64,000 nt of DNA from Linepithema humile (GCF_040581485.1 NC_090130.1:23639918-23703917), one strand, 5' to 3'. Shown: positions 22,441-35,631, counted from the first letter of the stretch. A program made the numbers and translations. Notes: generated from the letters alone by a model not told the origin.

Positions 22441-24340
22441 AGGGAAAACAGCCGAAAACTGCGGGCGCATTGGGGCACGTAGGCAAATTCGTTGCAAACA
22501 CCGAGACAATGGCGTATGACCTGTCGTGAGCGGCATTTTAAATCGTGCGGTCTTTTCCTACGCGTACGCGGCACATTCCTCTTTTTCTCGTTACTCCCCC
22601 GGTCCGCTCTGTTTTCATGCGGTATCCGTTGGCTTCACCATTTCCCCTTCAACCTCGCCGCATCAGCGTCCTAAATTTGTTCGCTGAACCCCGGCAACGG
22701 GAAGGATAAGTGAAACTCGCCTGCTACATCTATGTAAATATCGCTAAGCGGCACATATACGCTGTACGTATGACCCGCGCGGCACATTTTTCATCTCGCA
22801 CCTCTAAATGCGGCTGCATCATTCACGCTGAAATTCACGACCAAGATGCATTTAGCACTAATTAAGGCATAACTTTAACGCGCGAAATTGAATACGCATA
22901 AAGTAAAAGATTTTAATTACAAGTTTTTTTTTTTTCCAATTAGAAAAATACTCGCTTTCGACGTCGTGGTTTGCCGTAAAATGTATGTAAAAATGACTAT
23001 GAAAAAGTCCGATGAAAACAAAAGAGTATTATTTAAGCGCCGAGATATATAAGTTAATAGAATAGCTCGCGGGAGAATCTTAATCAGCGCTTGAATTTTA
23101 AAAAACGCCTTTATCCACGAACTTCAGAAACTTCCTGAGAGAGCTTTGTTTATCCCGCTAAGCTCGCTATTATCAATCATGGTTAATCATTCATCGACTT
23201 TACAGGCAGAAGTAAAAAAGTTCGTCGTTCTCAAATCTCAGTTTCGGAACGATGAAACGTATCGCTCAGCCATAATTGAACAGTTTATTTCGTATCGATC
23301 GCGCGCGTTTCCAATCGTGCAATTTCAGTTCCGACACATTCTGTCTTGTTGCGCTAATGAGGCAGGCGTGTCTTAACCGATAGTTTGCGGGTGCGGAACT
23401 GCTCAACGCGAACTCTCACCGAACTCGTTCTCCTACAAACAACGTCACACACGTGCTCACGTAATAACCAAAAGTGGCGTAACATACGGTGCATGTCGGT
23501 GCGCGGTGTAGTGATACAAGAGTCTACAAGCATTCTGTATGAAGAAAATGAAGAAAGGCTGGGAAAGAGTGCGAAAAAAGGATGAAACGACAGTTATGTT
23601 GTCCAACACTATGTCTTACAACGCATTAACAGAAAAAAACCTAATTGCATTCAATTTTTGTTTTAACGTAGAGTCATTGATAAGTAAAAATATTTAATAA
23701 CAGAAATAAAAAATACGAAACAACGGTGCGTATTGTAAAACAATAAATATGGAAATTAAAATATTTTGCAAATCTAGCACGGAATAATAATGGTTTAGCG
23801 CTAAATGGAATCGAAGCTTCATTTGTATATTTAAAGCATATCGAAATAATATGATTAACTATTCGATCATTAGGTATTATCATGGATTAAGTTCTACAAT
23901 TATTCATAATGGAAGTTATGCTTGAATAATTTGAAATTTATTTTATCTTAATAAAAATTTAATTGTATCGCGCTCTTATCAACACACAAACTGATTACTT
24001 TATTACAATATCAAATTTAATACTTGTACAAAGACCAAAATACAGTTTGCAATGCGAACCAAAATATGATCATAGTCGTAAATGGATCTTTTTCATTATT
24101 TCATACGAATGATATAAAATTCGTCTGGCTGTATTTTTGCAACAGAAGAAATAAATAATACAGTAGAATTACAATCATCTTATAAAAAAAAAAGGAAAAG
24201 TTATTTTGATCTTTATGTGCGATACACATAGTTTTTCTTTTTAAACATATATTTTATACCTTATGTAAGAAACATCCTGTGTTATAATTGAAATTACAAT
24301 CACGTTAATTTTGATTTTCTTAAAACTACACGTTTTGAAC
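22441..24340. other. Unique non-coding DNA
   Basis: GC-moderate to 23600, then strongly AT-rich to 24340. Nothing beyond short uninformative frames is seen. Confidence 0.5.
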
Positions 24341-26640
24341 TATTGGCCTCATTGCGAAGGTGCGAAGTATCGAGCGTCCAGTGCTGCGCGTGACCGAGTC
24401 AACCGCGACGCGCATAGTTGCACGCCGATGATCGGTCCTGGATTATGCTGTTACTTGGACGCCTTGCGACTGGTGGAATGGCGTAAATGATATCGTGGGA
24501 GTGCCGAGGTACGGCTTCACCACCGATCTGGCTCGCGGATTAAACACACGCGCGGCCCAAAGTCGACGCGGCTATTACTGCGCCCAGCGCGATGCTCGCA
24601 GCTTACGTGACTGCTGCTGTCGGTCGGCGGTTTCATACAGTATGTAATTCCACGTGTATTATATATATGTATATCAATATATATATATACGCACTCTGCA
24701 CACGAGAATGGCGATCGGATCGTGGTGCCGGCGACGAATCTGGCGAATTGCGCGAGTAAATTAGCCCCGTGTAACTGCCGTGCATCACGTTACCCGCGCG
24801 GGGGGAATCCCGGTTTTAGAGGTCGTTCGAAAAAGTTCCCGGGCTAGGATCACCTGTGTTGGTGATCGACGAAATCTTGGCGTGTCGAAAGCCATTGCGC
24901 GCAGCCGTTTAAAGTCGTCGATCCGCGAAATTCGAGAGTACCGCGCGCGATCGACCGGCTCGCGAATATTAACGCGTTCGTAATTTCTTCATTTTACACC
25001 GCGCCAGTCATTTTCAGATTTACCGCCCTACAATTGATGGGCGCAGTAACATTGAGAATAAGGCTACTGATTGGGATATAATCAGAGCAATTATGGTAAT
25101 AACATCACAATAATTGTAGGTAAATTGGAATAAATTTCATATTTATAATGATTTTATAATTATTAGATTTTTTTTATTAAAAACATTGAAACGTGATGTT
25201 TATCCTAATTGTTCCTATGCTCGCGTCAGGGTTTATTCAAATAATTGCGATAATTGAGAAGATCGATCAATCGACATAATTGTCAGGCATCACTTCACTT
25301 TCCGAAGCAGCGACCCGTTGTATTTATATATTAAATTTATTATAGGAAATTTATATATTGCGCTGTCGGCCGCAAGTATTAGTGGTAAATCAGCATCGAA
25401 TGAATCTTTCTGAATGGCAGCCGAATGGACGCACACAAATGCGAATATTTCGCGTTTAATTTTCTTTTTTCAACGGACGAGCTTAAATATTTCATTATGC
25501 AGTGCTGTCTGCAAATTTATGTGCGTTTGCACATAATAATTACAGATTTACATGGCACCGTCACGGGACGATGCGTGCCGTATTCGTGTACAACTGGAAT
25601 GCGAACGGCGTGCTCATGCGAATAGAATTCCAATCACATTCGAGTATATCACATTGGTAAAAAAAAAATTCGATCTAACACCAGGTCCGTTTTCGCGGCA
25701 ACACACTTCGCACTCTCGCATACCGGCGCAACATTAAAATTCCTCGCGTTTTTATCGTTCTGTAATTAGCTCGAGCGCTCAAATAATACATATTAATGTA
25801 AATTTGAGACCGAATTGCCTGCCGCCAAATTATCTCTCCGACAATCGTTTTCATTGGGCGATAGCACGCGAAACAAAATATCCGCGCGCACGATATAACT
25901 GCGCGCCAAATAATTCGCGTGCTATACAATCGGTAAATTTTTTTTTCTACCGTGAGAAAATTATATAACGAACAGAAATACAAAGCACGCCCTGGGGTCT
26001 AATTAAAACCGTTACGCTTACATAATTCGTGTTTAACCCAAACCACTGCTCGAATGAAATTCGTGGAGAGTAAACTCGCCGGGCCACAATTTAATTTGGT
26101 AATAGATTTTCTTCATTTTTTTGGTATTTGTAAAATTTCCATTCATACGTAATTATCGCAAATCTTATGTAGACGTAAATAATCAGCAGCGTACACGTAG
26201 CTCGCTTTACAAAATTTGTGTGCAAAATATCTGTCAGCGGCAAAACATCGCGATCGAGAAACTCGTGCGATGTTCGGTACTTTTGCCACGAAAACAACGA
26301 ACGGCGCAAATTATTTTGACGCGCTGTTACCGGCACGATGGTCGAGAAATCGACACGAGGAGGTCACGCTCGCCCTCGATATTAAGCGCGACACACCAAT
26401 GAGAACCGAACGAGATCTATCCCTTCGCCAACACCGACGCTCCATACATCCGCGTCTCTCCATTGGCGTTTCTTTTTTTCCCTCTCGTTCGCCGACGAGG
26501 GCATAACTGACGCGAAACCGCGAGTTTGCATTGCAGATTGGTAACTACATTCCGATTTTTCGCGGACGATTTTTTTCATGCCGTATACAGTCCGTCCGTT
26601 CAACCTCCGGCATTCGCGCACTGAAAAATAGCTGACGCGC
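24341..26640. other. Unique DNA with a TA-rich hairpin-prone tract
   Basis: 24658-24690 is an imperfect (TA)n/(TATG) run flanked by GTGTAT and ATACGCAC. 24350-24990 is CpG-rich. No exon or RNA gene is recognised in the remainder. Confidence 0.5.
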
Positions 26641-27420
26641 ACTGCGTGTCCCTATATGCTCGACTATCTTTCTCTTCCCCGGAACGAGGGCACGCGGGAC
26701 GATCGTGAGTGACCATCGGGCAGTTCGGACGAGAAAATTGGGACAGGGCGCAGGAGGGCTGAAAAAAATTCAAAAGAGATATGAGCAACAAAGAGAAAGC
26801 GAAAGAGAGGGATCCGATGAACCTGATGATGGATGATGAAAAAGAGGAAAAAGAGGAAAAGGCTATTAAGAATAGGAAGGAAGAATGACAGGAAAATAGG
26901 TGAGCAGTCTGCGATACGGACTAGAGGACGTGGAAGGATAATAGAGTCAAAGAGGGGGAGGGTAAAATCGGCGGTGGCACTAGAGGTGGTGCTTGTTGGA
27001 GCACGAGAGAGGCAAACCGTTAAAAGTGCCAGCGGCACGTTGGCGATGCCGCTCGCATCGCCCGCTATTGACCGGTCGCGAGGGGGCGCGGGGCCGGCGT
27101 GCGGTGACGGCGGTGTTGGTGGAGGCTGGACATCGCGCTATTTTATCTGCCATTGAAACTAGAGCGCACATGGCGCGACGGGGGAGAGCTCGGTGGTGGT
27201 TGACGGTAGTTTTCGAGCTCGGCAGGAAAGGCAAACGCGCAGGTAACGAGGCGCTCGCGGTAAACGAAGCACCGGAACTGGTGGACCCACCCCATCTGAC
27301 CTCTGTGTCGATCTGCGCCGTCCCTCACGGGATTACGATCGACCTGTCGTTTCGATTTTTGATAACGTCGAGAAACTCGAAAAATCGTTCCACCGCTGCT
27401 CGCAGCGGGGAAATATTGTA
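26641..27420. other. GC- and CpG-rich island
   Basis: A sharply bounded GC-rich stretch between AT-rich flanks; AT-rich DNA resumes at about 27415. Purine-rich tracts lie at 26790-26880. Frames on both strands are open, the longest at 26993-27625 with no recognisable domain and a Phe-rich tail once it runs into AT-rich DNA. It could be an unmethylated regulatory island or promoter, but I see no clear core-promoter element. Confidence 0.35.
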
Positions 27421-27805
27421 TCTAAGAAATTGTTTGTTTTATTTCGCGTCAAAAGTTATAAATATTTATTCCGTGTTCTTCTTTTTATTTTTACATTGTA
27501 TTTGTTTTAAAGTATTACGTTATTTTTATCTTTTTTTTTTTAAAACGATCAACAAGTTTATTCGATTGATGTTTTTTAATGACGAGTTTTGTTTTTACTA
27601 TTTTAAAAAAAATACGCCAAAGTGAAGATGATTTAAATGTTAAAGCGATTAGCGTTGCAGATTAAACGCGCCAATATGATTTCAATTTTAACGCATCTAT
27701 GGATGGAGTAAAAATTATAACCAATAGATTTTATATAGAAGCCGAAATATAGAAGCTGGAAAATGTATCATACATGAGTCCGATCGTACAGCGGCATAAT
27801 TGAAC
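27421..27805. other. AT-rich spacer
   Basis: T-rich sequence with a run of T's near 27531-27540. Nothing else is seen. Confidence 0.5.
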
Positions 27806-27850
27806 GCGGCCACTAGTCACGCACGCCAAGCTGGCGAGTAACTAGTCCGC
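27806..27850 (+). repeat. Compound hairpin (45 nt)
   Basis: The outer arms are GCGGCCACTAGT and ACTAGTCCGC, which pair with two bulged bases. Nested inside is CGCCA-AGC-TGGCG with a three-base loop. An outer and an inner stem in one short segment are notable in otherwise featureless DNA. Confidence 0.55.
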
Positions 27851-29310
27851 AACGGAATTGTTGCGTTTCCAACGTGAGAAGTTTAAATTAACAACTTGCA
27901 CTCCGAAGGCGAATCTCCCGGCAAGGGAATGTATGCACCAGTCTCGATTCGTGTGCGCTAATATCGCGAGAATATAATATCTTTAGAGTAACTCATGGAG
28001 TCGTTATACTTGCTATTTTTGCAACCACGTTAAAACTGCAAATTTAGATTAATCTAAAAAAAAAATGACAAATTATATTAATCTAAGATATATTTACATT
28101 ACCGTCTGCTATTTCGGAAATATTTTATTATTTTAGTAACGCGTGAGATATTACTGAATGTACCGAAATTTAATTAAAATATACAGATTCGCTGTAATAA
28201 TATTTATGATTTTTAGTGAAACGACATTTAGATATTAACTTCTGCTCCGCTATACGACACACAAGTTCATACGTCAAGTAAATTTTGATCGAAATCGCGT
28301 CATCTTTCTTACACAAAAATATGTATACCAGCGAATTGTCATTCGCCGCATATTACTCTCTTTCTGCTCCTCTTCTCGTCATACATGTCGAAGTACCTAG
28401 AATGCAAATTTTACGAGTCAAACGAGTGTGCGCGGATATAGTACAGACTGTAAAAATTTAACATCACTCGCGTCAGACAGTCCATCGTACGGTCTGTCTT
28501 TAGTATGTTTCGAACGTAGAACATGCGGCTTCATTGACAGAAAACTGTCTGCGTAAAAAGCTCCGACGCATTTATTACAAAATAAAAGAAAAATGCCGTA
28601 ATAAAAATAGCTATCTGCAGAACAGCATGTTTCGTACTGCTAGCATACGAAATAGGAGAATCAAACAAAGTTTTGCATTATTAGTGAATAATATGAATCA
28701 CTTACGCAAATCTAAATTACTAATTGCGTTACTCTACTCTTACACGTCGTATAATCTGCGAGACTTTACGAGCATAGATTAGGGATGACACCTTACGAGA
28801 TGGTTTAGTACGTCTTATCCTTTGCCCAGGACCTCGAGCAGGTCTCCCGTGAAGCAGACGAACGGACGATACGAGATTCCATCCCTTTCATACCTAACCT
28901 GGAGGGCGCCCCTTGACCCCTGCCGTCGAAATTGGAATTTGATCCGTACCCGTGATATCTAATAACCCCGGCGTCTTATTTATCGACGGACTGAAATTCC
29001 GACCGTGATGGCAAGAACCGAGCCGTGAGCTCCTCGAATCCAGCCATTCCGGCGCTTCCCCAGACGAGGGAGGAGGATGGGAAGTTGCAGCAGTTCGCAT
29101 TGTCGATATTCCGTGCCCCCGCAATGGCGACACTACATTTCGTCGTATTTAAGAAATTGCGCACCTGGCCACGAATCAGTTGCAATCGCCGTACAAATCG
29201 ATATTGCGCTTTATCGAGGATATTAAAGATTCTATTGCCGCTTCATGTTGCATATTAAATTCTCCTGTAGCAAATATTGCCTGCAATCCGCTAGTAACAG
29301 TAAGAAAATA
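27851..29310. other. Unique non-coding DNA
   Basis: A perfect 16-base palindrome TTTAGATTAATCTAAA lies at 28043-28058, and a further TTAATCTAAG at about 28079. 28030-28230 is AT-rich. 28790-29130 is GC-moderate with open frames of 69-79 codons but no domain. Confidence 0.5.
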
Positions 29311-31631
29311 CTAAAATTTCGTGACACAGACATAATTATTTTAGAAAAGATATTTTTTAAATAGATAAATTATGTTGAGCAAATATATAAAAAATGTCTG
29401 ATAAATTGTAGTTAAAATGAGAACAAAGTTTTTAACATAAATTTCAAATAAGAAATTAACATACTTCATCTCAGAAATCAATATGCATTAAGAATATAAA
29501 AGTTGCACGAAATAGATTGAAAAGTTTGATGCAAAAAGTAACATATTTAAATTAATTGAAATTATGTATATTCTTTTCAAATATATATATATATTATATA
29601 TGTCATTAACTTGCAAAATATCTCCAACGTAAAATAGTTAAAAATAATACTTAACATTGCTTTCATCTAGAAATTATCAAGAAACATCTAATTACTTGCA
29701 GTATACAAAACTTTATATATACTCTACAGTTTTTTCAAGACCGTCCAAGAGTAATCCTTGTAAATCTTCTCACAAATAGTGATTTTTCGATTTGACCGTA
29801 GATACGCACGATCGTCGTCGTTCGTTACCTGAAACCTTCCCATTTCTCTCCCCATCGCGCCCTTCCATTCCCTTTTCGCTGTCATCCCTTATCTGACGTA
29901 GAAACGACACGGAGGAAGCAGTCGGCAGGAAGCGATATCATTCGACATCGTACTCTCGTTATTAATTACGCGGAGCGGGCTGGACCACTACTGGTCGACG
30001 GTGGGGTGTGGGCGTAGAGCAGTGTCCAGTGGTGGTTTTCTTTTTTGTGGGACGAGGCAGTCATCCGTTGAAGCGTGCCGTTGAATGTCCCTGGAGGAAA
30101 TCGTACTTCTCGTAGGGAGGATATCGGAAAGAAAAAAAGGACACGGTTGCCGGTTGTGTGAGCATTGCCATGGTGGTTCGATTATTTGCCCTCTCCAGAA
30201 GCCCCGCCGCTCTCTCCGTAAATTGTCACGCGTGTGTCGGCGTGCGTGTACGTGTGCACAGTACGATGTGCGCAACGATTTGAGGAAGAGCTCGACGACT
30301 AGGACGGCTGGACAGGAGGGATATAGGGGGTGCAGGTGGGACCATCCATCATACGGCGGAAACCAGCCGGCACATTGCCGGAAGTGACGTCACGCTTGAA
30401 ATATCGACTAATAATTTATACGCAGACGTTCGCGCCCGCGTTTTGCGGGGTTACCTATCCGTAATAACAAACTAACGCCTCCGCGCGATTGTGGTTGCGT
30501 GTGCGCGCGCGGCATGCAGATCTGCTCGCCGGTGCGAGATGCCGAGAAGGTTTACAACGCGAAAGGACCATCTGCTGAATTTTTCGCACAGGTTGACACA
30601 GTGTGTTTATTCTCAATTTATTTCTACAATTGATATAAAAATTATTAGATCATTTTTAGAAGAATTTTAATTGTATTTTTATCAGACAGCAAATTGAATC
30701 GATCGCATCGATATGAAATGATTCATTCATTATTAGATCGACGAACTGTTCGCGATGGATATATTCCATGATGAAATAGTAACGTTATTATTATTTTAAT
30801 CTCTGCCGATCGATAATGCAATTTTGACGTTGTACGATTAAAACAATTGCACAAGCTCATCCGACGTCATATGTCCGAAGATCAGCGTTACACTCCGCTT
30901 TTTTTCTTCTATGACGAGAAATCGCGCGACAAGTTATCGCTTCGCCCGCATGGCGGAAAAAGTGTCGCTTACAGACTGCAGAACGCGCCATTTGTTTTTA
31001 CTCGACAGAGGGTAGATGTAACTGACGTTCTTTCTGCCTTGTCATACGATGGCTTACCCGACGTTCGGGCCGTCTGTCACTCGGTATCAGGTGGGTGTCG
31101 TGCCACGGATTTGAAATGATTGTCTCGTCAGAGCAATAAAAGATGCGGCTGACGTTCCTTTCATCGCGTCGCGTCTCATGACGAACTCTCGCAAAATGAT
31201 TTCTCATCGTCGCGCGAACATTAACCATTTTATTTACAAAAATGTTTCCAGCAGTTGTTGTTCTTTGCCCGGCGACACTTTAAACGCTATCCCTAGGGCG
31301 GCGTGCGGTCCGAGGTAAAATGTTTATTTAAAAAAAAATCTGTTTTCCAAGCGTGACAACAATCGCGCGCGCATATCGTCTAGTATAGGTAAATTTCGCA
31401 GATTTTTTGGCGTTTGATGTTGTACAAAAAGTGGAAAAGCTATGCTCGAAAAAACATGAATGATAAAATCGTTATGTCAATTCACCGTCTTTAGAAATCA
31501 GCAACTAGCTTGAAAGTGAATTATATTATAAAATAATATGCTATATTTTTCCTTAAATTCTTGATTTTAAGAGACTGTTGTAAATATTTTTGTTTACATT
31601 TCACGTTGATTTCTACTTGTGTTGTTTCTAG
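29311..31631. other. AT-rich, then CpG-rich, then mixed DNA
   Basis: 29310-29720 is very AT-rich with an (AT)n run at 29581-29601. 29760-30590 is CpG-rich, with frames of about 100 codons on both strands and no recognisable protein. 30600-30800 is AT-rich again. Confidence 0.45.
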
Positions 31632-31859
31632 ACGATATTGTGTTATATTTTTCTCTTTTACGGCTTTCTTGGCAACATCATCATTTTACTGCTCAATTCG
31701 AAAACTTTTATTGGTCGCAAGAGGAGCCGATTCCGGCATGTAATTAGAGGCATAGTTAACCCTAAGTATAAATCTCACGGTGTCTTCATTCTTCTCGAAG
31801 CCAATCCGTGCTACGCCTGGCAGAAAATTAAAAAAACGAGCGCGTCTCGGCGCGGCTAG
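31632..31859 (+). CDS. Exon-like open segment with a membrane-helix-like start
   Basis: A fair 3' splice-site-like signal (pyrimidine-rich GTTGTTTCTAG ending at 31631) is followed by an open frame translating as TILCYIFLFYGFLGN, then IIILLLNSKTF and basic IGRKRSRFRH. A hydrophobic stretch with a GN pair and a basic end is reminiscent of the first helix of rhodopsin-like receptors, but one such stretch proves nothing. The frame ends at TAG 31859, and the other exons of such a protein were not found. Confidence 0.12.
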   Translation, partial: TILCYIFLFYGFLGNIIILLLNSKTFIGRKRSRFRHVIRGIVNPKYKSHGVFILLEANPCYAWQKIKKTSASRRG

Positions 31860-32099
31860 GAGCGGGAAAGGCGTTCCGTTGAGCAAAAAAGGGGGATGAC
31901 GGAAGAACGGCGATAACGGGCGGAAAATTGATGCGGTGAGTCGCGTCACCGATGTCCCCGTCGTCTCCGTCACCGGCCAGACAGACGCGGGATGCGTATT
32001 CATGCAGGTACACGGGGTAGGTCGTCGTCATGACAACAAATTCTTGAATTCAGACAGCCACTCTCTGTCTACGCTGCGCGACGCATCAAGGCGACAATG

Positions 32100-32115
32100 A
32101 GGAGGAGGAGGAGGA
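32100..32115 (+). repeat. (GGA)5 triplet run
   Basis: Short perfect GGA repeat, read as poly-Pro on the minus strand. Confidence 0.85.
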
Positions 32116-32364
32116 AGCAGTAGGCTGGCGTGACTTAGAATCTTCGACCCTTCTATAGTCGACAACCAGTCCTCACGCGACCTCGCCGAGAGGTCCTGCA
32201 GAACCGGCATTACCATCGCCCGGCGAGCTACCTCGTTCTCGACGGCGTCTCCCAGGCGGCGACGAGGGTAGCTTTGCTCGCACTCAATATTCCATATTTC
32301 TCGTGACAATTTCTCCGGGCGAATTTATAGACTTCCCTTTCGGTCGAAGCACCGGCAAGCGGCG

Positions 32365-32405
32365 AAAGAAAGAGAGAAAGAGAGAGGGAGAGAGAAGGGA
32401 AGAAA
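32365..32405 (+). repeat. GA-rich imperfect microsatellite
   Basis: Interrupted GAAA/GAGA units over about 40 bases inside the GC-rich island. Confidence 0.85.
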
Positions 32406-32685
32406 GATGGCGCACCGTTGGTACTGGCAGAGAAAGACGAAGAAGGGGCAGGAGATGACGGGGCGCGCTGGGAACGATGAGTGTAGGAAAGAAGAATGGG
32501 GATCGGTGTTGCAGCTTGCAAAGGAGGTGAACGCGGAAAAGGGAGGAAGGAAGGAAAGGCGACCGAATGAAAAGCTTCTGCCACCTTCTCTATCGAGTAT
32601 CGCCGTTGCAATCAGTTATAGAGAGACACATCGATACGTCTGCGCGCCGCGGTGTGCAGCTCGCTTGGGTGTGTGGACTGCCGCG

Positions 32686-32711
32686 GGTCGGTCGGTCGGT
32701 CGGTCGGTCGG
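32686..32711 (+). repeat. (GGTC)6 tetranucleotide microsatellite
   Basis: Six tandem GGTC units, directly followed by GTGGTCGTCGTC. It explains the Gly-Arg-Ser-Val repeat in the plus-strand frame and the Asp-Arg-Pro-Thr repeat on the minus strand. Confidence 0.95.
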
Positions 32712-33010
32712 TGGTCGTCGTCATCGTACGTAGTGGCTGCAACTGCAGACGCCGGTTGTTGTGCCAGCGGCAGCAGTGCTTGAGAGCCTCCATCAGTGGC
32801 CCGGATCTCGATATCCACTTTATTGCGCGAATGTATATTCACAGAAAAATGTGGAATATTTTGCGTTTCGTGGCGCTGCGCCACGGCGGTTCCGTTTGTA
32901 TCGCTTCCTTTGCCAATTCTTTCCCCGTCGCCCCGCGGCCCCATCTCTCTTCGCATATTCCGCGAAAGCTAAACCGGTCCCCCGTTCGACTGACTATTCC
33001 ATTCGTTTGA

Positions 33011-34229
33011 CAAAGATGCTCCGTTCATTGCCGAACATATTTGTCGTTTACGAAATGCGAGCAAAATTCCCACGTGTCTTCGAATAATGAACAGATGAAA
33101 TACATGTCTTTAGAGACGCGAGAATATTCGCGATTATATAACAAATGATTGATGCAAATCAAAAGGAACATCAATAATCTATAAATGTCGACTTCAGTTA
33201 GTATATATAATGGATCTTATGTAATTATCTCTGTGCAAATATGAAAGAGTAGAAACGTGACAACGTGTGTGATTAATCAATATCGCAATACATACGTAAC
33301 TTTTAGATAATAGTTAAAAAGCCATAAATAACGTCATTCAACATAGCCACTCGCGTGATCTGCGCTCGCACAACTCGAAATGACTTATTACTTTCGTGGG
33401 AAAGAAAATATCCTTTTCCTCCGATTAATTAATCATCAGTTCGCACACATATATCTTATTAAGACGTTTATCTTGACCCGAATCAGTGAGTTCGAAAGTT
33501 ATGCAAATTGCCGTAGAGATTAGATTATAATGAATTTGTCGACGTCTGACAAATCGATCGCAATTAAGGATAATCATAATACGCTATGAAAGCCTTATTC
33601 AGTTGGATCAAGTTGGCTGCGAAAGATCGTATCAAGGTGAATTCAACGCTGCAAAAAGTCGCCGTAAATTTAAAAATCAATTAGTTTTTTTTATTTGTTC
33701 ACGTTTTTAGCTATTTTAACATCAATATGACAGTAACATATATCTTTCAAAAAAAAAAAAAATCTATTTCGTGTCTACGAGAAATACCATTTATCTCCAA
33801 GTTACTCAAATATTCATTACATCGTATTACCAGAAATCGTTTCCTCGCTTTACCGTATGTTTAGTAGCGAGATAACGCGACATGCCCTAAAATGGCGAAC
33901 ATTGTACTATGGTGTCACATACACGGCCGGAACCTCTTGATAGCACGATCATGAGCCAAGGCAAACGCGACTTATCTATGATCGAGTCAGCCCGAGCTGC
34001 AGTTGTACGCTAATCGCGCGTGTACACCGCGGTTGATACGTCGCTCGTAATGCAACCCCGGTCTCGCGGGGACGGTTTGACAGCTTGCATTTCGACGATC
34101 GATTTGGCACGAGCAGATTTGAATTGAATGCGCGTACTTCGGAAGCTCCGTCGTCTCACTGTCAATCTCGTCTTTCATTGCGTTAATTGGATTACGGAGT
34201 TTAAGCTGCGCCTCGGCGATCGAACGCAT
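33011..34229. other. Unique non-coding DNA
   Basis: AT-moderate, with an A run at 33749-33763. A minus-strand ATG frame of 135 codons (33987-34394) is long for its composition and starts MSIFRESSKNPINLISMPTS, but it has no recognisable domain, so it is noted only here. Confidence 0.4.
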
Positions 34230-34286
34230 TCGGCGGCTGGATAAGCGTATTAATCTGCGGCTCGAATAAGTCGAGCTTATTAACGC
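34230..34286 (+). repeat. Diverged short duplication with palindrome
   Basis: GGCGGCTGGATAAGCGTATT (near 34230) resembles CTGCGGCTCGAATAAGTCGA followed by GCTTATTAACG (near 34256). The second copy contains CTCGA-ATAAG-TCGAG, a five-base-arm hairpin. Confidence 0.35.
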
Positions 34287-34394
34287 GATAAGGTGCATCA
34301 TATTGAAACGTCGACGCACGATCTGGCTTACTGCTGACGTTGGCATCGAGATCAGGTTGATGGGATTTTTTGACGATTCACGAAATATGCTCAT

Positions 34395-35631
34395 CGATTT
34401 GGCAATTTAAATATCCAATTTTTTTTAAGTATCTTACTGTAATTTATATTTGTTTTTTTTTCACTGCAAATACTGCAAAGTAACAGCTCGGAATATACAT
34501 CTGGATAATTATTTTCTTATTTTTTCAATGCAAATAAATTTTTATCTTTAAAATCAGTAAAAAAAATGCTTATTTACAAGTTGAATGTATACGCCGCTTA
34601 GCACATATTACGATACATCAATAAAGATAAATAAAAGAAATAAAGACTTCCTTGTTGTAAAATTAAGTGAATTGTAAAATCTAAAAAGTGCGCTTCATAT
34701 AATTTATATTGTGCATGCTAATGCAACGGAGATGCCTAAAGCGATAATAAATATGCATTAGCTCTATTGCCAGCAAAAATATGCCATGTGAGAGAAGATT
34801 GTAGAGATAGCGAAATCAATAGAATCGATTACATCTTCCAGTCAGCGACCATGCCCTCTTCACCTTTGCTTTCGCCGCTCGGTAGTCGATGAGCCTACGC
34901 CCAGCTAATTAGCCACGAAGCCAACCAGATAATTAGTCTCTAATGGCGTTCTATGCCGCCTCGTCATTTTGTTCTCGTTCTACTTTTCCCCTATCACCAT
35001 TGGCTACAGAGAAAATCGCTGATACGATCCAGCTTTGTCACTTCGCGCAAAACGGGATTACTAAAAATGTATCGAGAGTACGTCAAAGTTCGATGACGCA
35101 ATAAATAATGATAAAAATAAATTGGACAATTATAGGATTACCAGAGATTGGCGCATTCTAGATATAGTGGCCGAGAATGTGACATAAAAAATAGGTGCGT
35201 CATAAAGCAGTGTATTCACGACAAAAATATCTAAAAATAATAAATCCATCGCATGTTCCATCGATCGTCGAGTAAATCTACGCTTGAGATAATCAGAGTC
35301 AATTATAATGAATCTATATGTGTTTTAAATATATAAATTATAATTTAGAGCAAAGCAGAGAATTTCGGCCGACTGTTAAAGCCTTTTATGGCAAATGCGC
35401 CAAGTATTACATATGCGCCGCACAAATTAGCGTAATTCCACTTTAAGCACAAGATACGGAAATAATATACAATACTTACGAAAACCTACGCAACTTGAAC
35501 TCCTTAGATCGCTGTGCTACAATCTCGAGCCGTGCATTAAAACGGCGCCTTCTGGAAACTAGAGTTAACGTAGCGATTTACGTTATTTTCGTGAGATCTA
35601 CTGCGCTCAGAGGAATTAAAACTTTCCAGCG
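34395..35631. other. AT-rich then mixed unique DNA
   Basis: 34395-34720 is AT-rich with T and A runs. The rest has no recognisable feature. Confidence 0.5.

Larger units (their letters stand above)
31860..33010. other. GC-rich island with stacked microsatellites
   Basis: GC and CpG are high from about 31840 to 33010. The island contains (GGA)5 at 32100-32115, a GA-rich tract at 32365-32405, (GGTC)6 at 32686-32711 and a following GTCGTCGTC run. Open frames occur in all directions. The minus-strand frame at 32028-32309 is the most protein-like (contains VARRAMVMPVLQDLSARSRE and ends DREWLSEFKNLLS), with its Pro run coming from the GGA repeat. No domain was recognised and no gene is called. Confidence 0.35.

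Noticed and set aside
26993..27625. 210-codon plus-strand open frame, the longest in the window
   Set aside because: First part follows GC-rich composition, last part is Phe/Tyr/Lys-rich from AT-rich DNA. It does not look like one protein and has no domain.
33987..34394. 135-codon minus-strand ATG frame
   Set aside because: Longer than most, but no domain, signal or splice support. Kept only as a note in the block description.
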